This document shows, one piece after another, positions 1 to 5,293 of a DNA stretch of 8,235 nucleotides (position 1 is its first letter; each line of letters starts with the position of its first letter). The DNA comes from Propionibacteriaceae bacterium (GTDB lineage: Bacteria > Actinomycetota > Actinomycetes > Propionibacteriales > Propionibacteriaceae). A program made the position numbers and the translations under genes. The notes beneath the pieces were generated by a model that had not been told where the DNA came from, ran no database searches, and worked only from the letters and a program-made list of their open reading frames with translations. Location of the stretch: positions 1 through 8,235 of the forward strand of contig JAISTI010000079.1 of assembly GCA_031272685.1 (NCBI GenBank), written 5' to 3'.

Positions 1-1695
1 ACCGTTACCGGCGGCAACGTGGCCCTGGGCGACGGCACCGGCAAGCTCTCCAACTACGACGTGACGGTGACCCGCGACGGCGAGCTGCGCTACTCGTCGA
101 TCATCGACCTGCAGGTGACGGTGACCTCCAGCGGCCAGGCCATCACGGTGAACCGCTACTTCGACACCGACGACGTGATCGTGCAGTGGAACGACACGGG
201 CGTCGAGGGCTCCAACGACGAGACGCCGCTGGCCGCGGCCAAGACGCACACGTTCGCCCAGCCGGGCACCTACACCGTGCGGCTGGTCTCGCGGGTGCAC
301 GCCAACCCGTACCTGCCTTCCCCGTCCGGCTGCGGCGCGCCGCTCGTCCCCAGCGGCGGCACCACGGTTTCCGCCGTGCACGTCACCCGCTTCCCACCGA
401 CCACCGACTTCACCTCGGCCGACAACGCGGGCGCGAACAAGTCCGGCGCCAACATGCTGTGCGGTTTCAACAACGCGGGCGCGATCCTGGATTTCACCGT
501 CCCGGTGGACACTTCCTGGATCGCGACGGCGGGCAACAATTTCTTCCTCAATTTCAACAAGGGCGGCAAGCTGACAGCCTTGGCAGCCGATTCGCTGAAC
601 ACCTCGAACGTCGCGGGCACTGTCGGCTCCTACTTCTTCGCCTCGTTCAACGAGAACGGCGCGCTGGCGCAATTGCCGGCCGGGTCTTTGGACACCTCGA
701 AGATCACCGCCATCAACGGCAACGGCTTGTTCTTCGCCTATTTCAACAAGGGCGGCCAGCTCACCAGCCTGCCGGAAGGCTCTTTCGTCCTCGACGGCAT
801 CGCCTCGCACCCGCAGGGTTCGTTCTACGAGTTCAACATGAACGGCGCGCTGACGCAGCTTCCCGCCGGCTCGTTCCACCTGCAATCGACCACCGCGGCG
901 GGCACGCTGTTCTGCTACGAGTTCAACCGCGGCGGCGCGCTCACCAGCCTGCCCACCGGCTCGTTCGACATCAGCAACATCAGCAGCATCGGAACCGGGT
1001 TCTTCGGGCACTTCAACTCGTCCGGCGCGCTGACGCAGCTCCCCACGGGCTCGTTCCGGCTGAACACCACAGTGAGCGCTGCGCCGAACGGGTTCTTCTC
1101 GAACTTCAACAACACCGGCAAGCTGACCAGCCTGCCGGCCGGCTCCTTCGACATCTCGAACATCACCACCACCGGCCTCGACTTCTTCCGCCAGTTCAAC
1201 GAACACGGCGCGCTCACCTCGCTTCCGGCGGGCAGCTTCAACACCTCGAAGATCACCACCGTGAACAACTGGGTGTTCGCCGAGTTCAACGACGACGGCA
1301 AGCTCACCCAGCTTCCGGCGGGCAGCTTCGGCTTCGAATCGCTCACCAGCGTCGGCACCTACTTCCTGTGGGGCTTCAACCTGAACGGCATGCTGACGTC
1401 CATTCCGGCGAACTCTTTCAACCTGTCGAAGATCACCACCGTGGGCGACAACTTCATCTCGTACTTCAACTCGGGCGGGCGAATCACCTCGGCCACCAGC
1501 TTCCGCTTCCCGAAGCTGACCACCGCCCAGAGCGGCGAGCGTTCTTTCGAGAACAGCTTCTACTCGACGTATACGCTCACCAGCCCCTCCGCCATGTCCA
1601 CCATCGTGAACGGCTGCGCCCAGCCCAGCACCCGGCGCGGGACGTTCACCAGCAACCAGCCGGGCTATTCCGCGCTCGACCCGAACTGGAAGTGA
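1..1695 (+). CDS. Secreted repeat-rich surface protein (PKD-like domain plus BspA/LRR-like repeats), 5' partial
   Basis: The frame is open from the first base of the window, so the start codon and any signal peptide lie upstream; 564 residues are visible, ending at a TGA. Residues about 58-97 resemble a PKD-type beta-sandwich domain (IVQWNDTG, then HTFAQPGTYTVRL), as often found before repeats in bacterial surface proteins. From residue 155 onward there are twelve repeats of about 30 residues following the pattern FNxxGxLTxLPxGSFxxSxITTxGxxFF, plus a degenerate thirteenth. The LTxLPxGSF core recalls BspA-like leucine-rich surface repeats, but the match is by eye. The protein ends in a short tail (PGYSALDPNWK) with no LPXTG motif or membrane helix, so it is probably secreted or non-covalently attached. 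Four cysteines are visible. It is the first visible gene of the SipW-type operon, joined to the next gene within a few bases. A role as adhesin or matrix protein is inference. Confidence 0.85.
   Translation, partial: TVTGGNVALGDGTGKLSNYDVTVTRDGELRYSSIIDLQVTVTSSGQAITVNRYFDTDDVIVQWNDTGVEGSNDETPLAAAKTHTFAQPGTYTVRLVSRVHANPYLPSPSGCGAPLVPSGGTTVSAVHVTRFPPTTDFTSADNAGANKSGANMLCGFNNAGAILDFTVPVDTSWIATAGNNFFLNFNKGGKLTALAADSLNTSNVAGTVGSYFFASFNENGALAQLPAGSLDTSKITAINGNGLFFAYFNKGGQLTSLPEGSFVLDGIASHPQGSFYEFNMNGALTQLPAGSFHLQSTTAAGTLFCYEFNRGGALTSLPTGSFDISNISSIGTGFFGHFNSSGALTQLPTGSFRLNTTVSAAPNGFFSNFNNTGKLTSLPAGSFDISNITTTGLDFFRQFNEHGALTSLPAGSFNTSKITTVNNWVFAEFNDDGKLTQLPAGSFGFESLTSVGTYFLWGFNLNGMLTSIPANSFNLSKITTVGDNFISYFNSGGRITSATSFRFPKLTTAQSGERSFENSFYSTYTLTSPSAMSTIVNGCAQPSTRRGTFTSNQPGYSALDPNWK
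463..1600 (+). repeat. Array of ~90-bp in-frame repeats encoding 12-13 copies of a 30-residue unit
   Basis: The Phe-Asn anchor of each unit (GFNNAG, NFNKGG, SFNENG, YFNKGG, EFNMNG, EFNRGG, HFNSSG, NFNNTG, QFNEHG, EFNDDG, GFNLNG, YFNSGG) recurs twelve times, with the first TTC at 466 and the last at 1465, a mean spacing of about 91 bp. A degenerate thirteenth unit (NSFYSTYTLTSP) follows. Identical DNA stretches recur between units, for example GGCGCGCTGACGCAGCT near 843 and 1024, and TCGAAGATCACCACCGTG near 1246 and 1427. Units 5 and 7 (by order) share the LTQLPxGSFxL type and units 6 and 8 the LTSLPxGSFDISNI type, suggesting duplication of a two-unit block. Confidence 0.85.
1688..1692 (+). 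promoter_or_regulatory. Ribosome binding site (GGAAG) for the second operon gene
   Basis: GGAAG lies inside the last codons of the repeat protein, 8 nt before the ATG at 1701 but only 2 nt before the ATG at 1695. Spacing therefore favours 1701. The ATG at 1695 overlaps the previous stop (TGATG) and could be used by translational coupling, adding only Met-Gly. Confidence 0.5.
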
Positions 1696-1700
1696 TGGGC

Positions 1701-2336
1701 ATGCGCAATCACCCCGGTTTCATCGCCGCCGCCCTGGCTACCACGCTGGCCGCGGGGGCCACTTTCGCCCTGCTCAGCGACTCGGCGACCTCCGGCGCGG
1801 AGGCCATCAAGGCGGGCAACCTGCTGCTCACCCGCTGCACCGACTCCTGGATGGAGCTGTCCGCCGACGCCGACGGCGTGAGCGCCGCCAGCCCGCAGTC
1901 CCCGGCGGATTTCCTTTACCAGCCCGGCGACGCCCTCGACTTCGACTACTGCATCCGCGGCACCGCCCAAGGTGACAACCTGGCCGTGGTGCTGGACATC
2001 GAATGGGACGAGGTTGGCGACGCCGACGACACCTTCACCCTCTACACCGACCAGGGCGACGGCACCGTGTCGGCGGCGGACGTCCCGATCGCCGGCGGCC
2101 CGGTCGGCACCGACGTGCGCGTCACCGAGTTCGAAGACCAGCGGCTGGCCGCCACCTGGGGCGACGAGCAGCGCAACATCCACTGGCTGCTGCGCATCCA
2201 CCGCGAGTCCGCCTTCGACCCCGCCGAATTGGATTACGAGGACGCCGAATCCCCCGACGTCCCCGGTTTCACCGTCCGCATGGGCCAGACCCGCGTGCCG
2301 GTGAGCGGCTACACCGGAACGGAGGTGGCGCGATGA
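1701..2336 (+). CDS. Small secreted protein with SipW-type signal peptide (TasA-like subunit)
   Basis: The product is 211 residues from the ATG at 1701 (213 if translation starts at 1695). A basic N-terminus and hydrophobic stretch lead to GATFALLSDSA, the form of a SipW-dependent or alternate-type signal peptide, with predicted cleavage after A23. The following IKAGNLLLT matches the 'AG-L-LT' stretch downstream of such signal peptides. Residues 75-95 carry PGD followed by QGDNL, as in the protein encoded at 3090 (PGD then KGDNL), so the two are probably paralogues with a TasA/camelysin-like beta-sandwich fold. There are exactly two cysteines, C46 and C84, and the mature chain is acidic. No membrane anchor is visible. 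It overlaps the next gene by 4 bp (ATGA), implying coupled translation. A role as minor fibre subunit or cap is inference from operon position. Confidence 0.85.
   Translation: MRNHPGFIAAALATTLAAGATFALLSDSATSGAEAIKAGNLLLTRCTDSWMELSADADGVSAASPQSPADFLYQPGDALDFDYCIRGTAQGDNLAVVLDIEWDEVGDADDTFTLYTDQGDGTVSAADVPIAGGPVGTDVRVTEFEDQRLAATWGDEQRNIHWLLRIHRESAFDPAELDYEDAESPDVPGFTVRMGQTRVPVSGYTGTEVAR
2321..2325 (+). promoter_or_regulatory. Ribosome binding site (GGAGG) for the third operon gene
   Basis: A perfect GGAGG core lies 7 nt before the ATG at 2333. It fixes this start, although the reading frame is open much further upstream. Confidence 0.8.
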
Positions 2337-3016
2337 GAAAGCTCGCTCTGCTCGCCTGCGCCACGCTGCTGCTGGCCGGGCTCGCCACCGGTGACACCTA
2401 CGCCCTCTGGTCGCAGGAATACGCCATCTCGGCGCGGTCCGTCGGGCACGGGCAGGTCGGTTTCGCCGTCTCCGGCTCGCACCAGGAGACCGAGATAGAC
2501 GCCGCCCGCGACGCCGCCGACCTGGTCTTCATCAGCGCCGACGAGGAGCTGCACCACGAGGCGGGCAGCACCGACGCCGAGACCTGCTTCGGCTTCACCG
2601 TCTCCGCCCGCGCGGACGGCAACGCCGGCCTGAACTACGAAATTTCCCTCACCGAGACTTTCCTGGACACCGACGACCCGGTCTTCGCCGGGGCGTCCAT
2701 CCGGGTGGCCCGCGACCTCGACGGCGACGGCGTGGGCGATAACCCTTGGTTCAACCTGACTTCGGGCAGCCCGAGCACCGGCGCGCAAACCGCCGTGGCC
2801 GCCCGCAAAGCCGAGCAATCGGCGCAACACGACTGGGTGGCGTGCGTCACCGCCCATCCCGAGGAGGAGGAATACCAGAACACGGCGACAGTCACCGTGC
2901 ACACGGATTCCGGTCAGGTGCTCTCCGCCTCCGACTCCTGGAACGCCAAATTCCGATCCGTGACCGGGCCGCGGCTGGACCTGCTGCAGCTGAGCCACGA
3001 GGTGTTCCACAGCTAA
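2333..3016 (+). CDS. Secreted protein with SipW-type signal peptide and a calcium-loop-like motif
   Basis: The product is 227 residues. The frame is open upstream, but GGAGG and the ATGA overlap with the preceding stop fix the start at 2333. The signal peptide runs MRKLALLACATLL to DTYALWSQEY, with predicted cleavage after A24 in the same TYA-before-LWS motif as the protein encoded at 3090. The mature chain has two cysteines, C85 (ETCFGFTVSARADGNAG, resembling the C84 strand of the preceding protein) and C171 (DWVACV, resembling C197 of the next protein). Residues 128-137 read DLDGDGVGDN, which fits the DxDxDGxxD pattern of EF-hand/dockerin-type calcium loops. There is an acidic patch (EEEE at 177-180) and no C-terminal anchor. 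It is probably a further subunit of the same surface structure; no specific function is recognised. A 73-bp gap with a hairpin follows. Confidence 0.82.
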   Translation: MRKLALLACATLLLAGLATGDTYALWSQEYAISARSVGHGQVGFAVSGSHQETEIDAARDAADLVFISADEELHHEAGSTDAETCFGFTVSARADGNAGLNYEISLTETFLDTDDPVFAGASIRVARDLDGDGVGDNPWFNLTSGSPSTGAQTAVAARKAEQSAQHDWVACVTAHPEEEEYQNTATVTVHTDSGQVLSASDSWNAKFRSVTGPRLDLLQLSHEVFHS

Positions 3017-3019
3017 GAC

Positions 3020-3035
3020 TTCCGCGCAAGCGGAA
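3020..3035 (+). promoter_or_regulatory. Intercistronic RNA hairpin with GNRA tetraloop
   Basis: TTCCGC-GCAA-GCGGAA forms a perfect 6-bp stem closed by GCAA, a GNRA-class stable tetraloop, starting 4 nt after the stop codon at 3016. No T-tract follows (the next bases are ACCGACGGG), so it is not a standard intrinsic terminator. It sits in the only sizeable gap of the operon, directly before the likely major subunit gene. An mRNA processing, stabilising or partial-attenuation role is the natural guess. I found no TAnnnT promoter box in 3017-3089. Confidence 0.6.
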
Positions 3036-3073
3036 ACCGACGGGAGGCTGACCGGCCGACCGAATAACCGACA

Positions 3074-3082
3074 AGAAAGGAA
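3074..3082 (+). promoter_or_regulatory. Strong ribosome binding site (AGAAAGGAA) for the main SipW-type subunit gene
   Basis: An extended purine-rich Shine-Dalgarno sequence containing AAGGA, correctly spaced from the ATG at 3090, sits in a locally A-rich stretch. It is among the best sites in the operon, consistent with high expression of this gene. Confidence 0.75.
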
Positions 3083-3089
3083 TGCTCAC

Positions 3090-3887
3090 ATGAGCAACTC
3101 GAAAAATAAGGTGAAAGGCCTTGTTGTGGGCCTGGCCGGAGCCGCGCTGCTGCTCGGCGGCAGCACCTACGCCCTGTGGTCCGCTGATGGCACCGTTTCC
3201 GGCAGCGCCGGGATTACCGCCGGCGACCTGGTGCTGACGGCCGCTTCGTCCACCGGCATCTACGACACCTCCACCGACCGCCTCGACTCCACGGACAATG
3301 GCGTCGACCTGTCCACGCTGGCGACGTGCCTGCCGGCTGACACCTACAAGGGCCACGCCACCTCCGGCGGCTGGAACATGGTTCCCGGCGACTCCGTGGT
3401 GCAGGCCTACCCGTTCAAGGCCGCCCTCAAGGGCGACAACCTGGTGGCCAAGATGACCGCCGACTTCGGCACCGTCAGCACCTCCTCCACCTTCTCCACG
3501 GCCGTCTCCGGCTATCTGAAGGTGTACATCGACGGCGTCGAATACAGCTCCACCGACATCCAAAACATCGCCTCCGGCACCACCACCTTGGGCTTCTTCC
3601 AGGCGCCCACGTCTTCTGGCGGCACCGATGACGGCGACCTGCCCAAGCTGCCGGACAGCGCGTCCGACTACAACATGTGCGTCGCCTTGGTCTTCACCTG
3701 GGATGGCGACTCCACCGGCCAGGCGGCCAACAAGGACACCGGCCTGGTCAAGGGCACCACGGATGTGAACCAGGACATCATCAAGCTCGCCAGTGGCCTG
3801 AACGTCTCGCTGGTCCAGAGCCGCGACAAGACCGAGGTCAACAACTGGGCCACGGCCAACCAGCACACCGTCAGCCAGTTCAAGTAG
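3090..3887 (+). CDS. Alternate-type (SipW-dependent) signal peptide protein, probable major TasA-like subunit
   Basis: The product is 265 residues. A lysine-rich N-terminus (SNSKNKVKG) and hydrophobic core end in GGSTYALWSADG, followed by GITAGDLVLTAA. This is the form expected of actinobacterial alternate-type signal peptides processed by SipW-like peptidases. Predicted cleavage is after A28. PGD at 99-101 followed by KGDNLVAKM is shared with the protein encoded at 1701. The mature chain has two cysteines, C80 and C197 (DYNMCVALVFTW). It is rich in Ser, Thr, Gly and Asp, as is common in extracellular fibre proteins, and has no C-terminal membrane helix. Three features suggest it is the most highly made subunit: the strong Shine-Dalgarno, the preceding hairpin, and its position immediately before the peptidase gene, 18 bp downstream. 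TasA-like fibre formation is inferred from family and context, not shown. Confidence 0.88.
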   Translation: MSNSKNKVKGLVVGLAGAALLLGGSTYALWSADGTVSGSAGITAGDLVLTAASSTGIYDTSTDRLDSTDNGVDLSTLATCLPADTYKGHATSGGWNMVPGDSVVQAYPFKAALKGDNLVAKMTADFGTVSTSSTFSTAVSGYLKVYIDGVEYSSTDIQNIASGTTTLGFFQAPTSSGGTDDGDLPKLPDSASDYNMCVALVFTWDGDSTGQAANKDTGLVKGTTDVNQDIIKLASGLNVSLVQSRDKTEVNNWATANQHTVSQFK

Positions 3888-3893
3888 GAAACT

Positions 3894-3897
3894 GGAG
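3894..3897 (+). promoter_or_regulatory. Ribosome binding site (GGAG) for the signal peptidase gene
   Basis: GGAG, in TGGAGCGA, lies 8 nt before the ATG at 3906, within the 18-bp gap after the previous stop. Confidence 0.7.
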
Positions 3898-3905
3898 CGA
3901 TAGCT

Positions 3906-4487
3906 ATGCGCAAGCACGGATTCATCCGCGGGCTGCTGGGAGGTGCCGGCTGGATGCTGGCACTCTCCCTGGCCGCCCTGGCCATCGCCGCAGCCGCCGT
4001 GCCCGCCCTTCTGGGCGGGCAGGCGCTGACGGTGCTGAGCGGCTCGATGGAGCCGACCTTCAGCCCCGGCGACCGGATCGTGACCGAGGCGGTGACCCCG
4101 GAGCAGGTGCAGGTGGGCGATGTGATTACCTATCTGCCCAACCCGGATGACCCCGAGCTCATCACCCACCGGGTGATCGGCACCCGCATCGGCGCCGACG
4201 GCGAGCTTTCGTTCATCACCCAGGGCGACGCCAACAACACCCAGGACCCGGTCGTCACCGCAAAGCAGGTGCGTTTCCGCTACCTGTACCACATCCCCTA
4301 CCTCGGCTGGGCGGTCGAGAAGGCCGGCGGCCAATCCGGTTCGCTGGTCACCATCGCCGCGATCGCCATCATCGGGCTGGGCGTCTTCATGATGCTCAAG
4401 CCGGAGCGCAAGGAAAAGGAAGACCGTCCGGCGCGCGCCCAAACCGCCGCCGAACGCCCGGCGGCCCCCCGGAGGGCGCTGGCGTGA
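3906..4487 (+). CDS. sipW: SipW-like (ER-type) signal peptidase I
   Basis: This 193-residue membrane protease removes signal peptides at the outer face of the cytoplasmic membrane. The first helix spans about residues 14-36. Box B reads LSGSMEPTFSPGDRIV with nucleophile S47. ITHRVIG carries H88 where ordinary bacterial type I peptidases have lysine, the hallmark of the ER/SipW class. QGDANNTQDP (106-115) supplies the conserved GD and NNxxD residues, and YHIPYLGW (128-135) is also typical. A second helix (146-164) leads into a charged Lys/Arg/Glu tail. Length and layout match complete SipW enzymes. It sits between its predicted substrates (three upstream proteins sharing a T-[YF]-A cleavage motif) and an anchored protein, so it is most likely their dedicated peptidase. 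Its stop overlaps the next start (GTGA). Confidence 0.95.
   Translation: MRKHGFIRGLLGGAGWMLALSLAALAIAAAAVPALLGGQALTVLSGSMEPTFSPGDRIVTEAVTPEQVQVGDVITYLPNPDDPELITHRVIGTRIGADGELSFITQGDANNTQDPVVTAKQVRFRYLYHIPYLGWAVEKAGGQSGSLVTIAAIAIIGLGVFMMLKPERKEKEDRPARAQTAAERPAAPRRALA
4471..4476 (+). promoter_or_regulatory. Ribosome binding site (GGAGGG) deciding a GTG start
   Basis: GGAGGG ends 7 nt before the GTG at 4484. The in-frame ATG at 4499 would be 22 nt away, so the GTG that overlaps the peptidase stop is preferred. Confidence 0.75.
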
Positions 4488-5272
4488 AATCCCTGGTCAT
4501 GCGGCGCATCGGCGCGATTGCGGCCACCGCCTTGGCGGCGGCCGTGGTTGCCATGCCCGCGGCCTGGGCGCAGGAGCAGTTCTTCTCCACCCACTGGGCC
4601 GGCCAGACCAACAACGCCCACTTCCGCTACGGCAGCTACACCACCAACTCGAACTCGTTCTTGGGCGGACGGGTCGTGGTGCCCGGCGACGAGGTCTCCC
4701 GCACCCTGGTCGTGCGCAACGAGAACTCTGCGGGGACATGCGCGGCCGGGAACTTCCAAGTCAGCCTGGTTGACGTCACCGAGCAGATTCCCGACATGGC
4801 GGTGAACACCGAGCTGGCGCAGTTGGTGCAATTGCGCTGGACGGTCGCCGGAACCAGCGGCGCGGCCACTTTCGCGCAGGTGCTGGATTCCGCGCAGCCG
4901 TATCCCATCGGCGATTTCCGGCTCGACGCCGGCGAAGAAGGCGACGTCACCGTCGGCGTGGTCTTTGCGGAGCCGGAAGTCACCGGCAAATCCCAGCAGG
5001 CCGAATCCGTCCGGCTGGATTTCGATGTCCGCGTTGCCGCCCAAGGCGACTGTTCCGCCACCCCCGAACCGCGGGCCACCGCCACCCCCGAGCCTTCGGC
5101 TTCGTCCACATCCACATCCACTCCAGAACCTTTCCCCACCCCCAGCGAATCTCGCGGCCCCGTCGGCCCCGGCGCCTTCACCGGCGCCCGCGCCTTCCTG
5201 CCCCCGGCGGCGATGATTGGCCTGGTTGTGGTCTTCGGCGTCGCCCTGGTACGCCATTCCCGCCGCTATTGA
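4484..5272 (+). CDS. Sec-exported, C-terminally membrane-anchored protein of the SipW operon
   Basis: The product is 262 residues from a GTG start. It has a conventional Sec signal peptide ending AAWA before QEQ (cleavage after A29), unlike the SipW-type peptides of its neighbours. Residues 30-190 look like a beta-rich domain; VVVPGDEVSRTLVVRNEN (64-81) is the 'PGD then strand then N' pattern seen in TasA/camelysin-like and other beta-sandwich proteins. It has two cysteines, C86 and C190. A Pro/Thr/Ser/Glu-rich spacer (about 191-225) suits a cell-wall-spanning stalk. The C-terminus has FLPPAA, a hydrophobic helix (about 243-257) and RHSRRY, the layout of a sortase sorting signal but without a canonical LPXTG. 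Anchored either as a single-pass protein or by a non-standard sortase, it could tether the secreted subunits to the cell. That role is inference. Confidence 0.85.
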   Translation: MKSLVMRRIGAIAATALAAAVVAMPAAWAQEQFFSTHWAGQTNNAHFRYGSYTTNSNSFLGGRVVVPGDEVSRTLVVRNENSAGTCAAGNFQVSLVDVTEQIPDMAVNTELAQLVQLRWTVAGTSGAATFAQVLDSAQPYPIGDFRLDAGEEGDVTVGVVFAEPEVTGKSQQAESVRLDFDVRVAAQGDCSATPEPRATATPEPSASSTSTSTPEPFPTPSESRGPVGPGAFTGARAFLPPAAMIGLVVVFGVALVRHSRRY

Positions 5273-5293
5273 GGGCCGGGGCCAACTGAAAAA
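5273..5293. other. Short convergent intergenic gap without a recognisable terminator
   Basis: Only 21 bp separate the stop codons of the operon and the converging lipoprotein gene. It contains GGCCGGGGCC and an A5 run (5289-5293), but no stem followed by a T-tract on either strand. A GGCCA/TGGCC pairing (5280-5284 with 5305-5309) has a 20-nt loop and is weak. Termination may be Rho-dependent or may occur inside the opposing gene. Confidence 0.5.

Noticed and set aside
463..1600. CRISPR-like direct repeats
   Set aside because: The repeats are in-frame coding units of about 90 bp with diverged sequence and no unique spacers.
186..1694. Long + strand open frame upstream of, and in frame with, the 1701 gene
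   Set aside because: The translation is Arg/His/Gln-rich and is an out-of-frame reading of the repeat protein. The signal peptide and ribosome binding site place the real start at 1695/1701.
2003..2332. Upstream extension of the 2333 gene
   Set aside because: It is an Arg-rich shadow of the preceding gene. GGAGG and the signal peptide fix the start at 2333.
2333..2404. Lipobox-like LLAC at residues 6-9 of the 2333 product
   Set aside because: It is too close to the N-terminus and has Leu at -2. The peptide continues into a full SipW-type signal ending at TYALWS.
2892..4442. 516-codon open frame on the minus strand opposite the subunit and peptidase genes
   Set aside because: It is low-complexity Gly/Ala/Val/Arg-rich antisense of well-supported genes in GC-rich DNA, with no recognisable domain.
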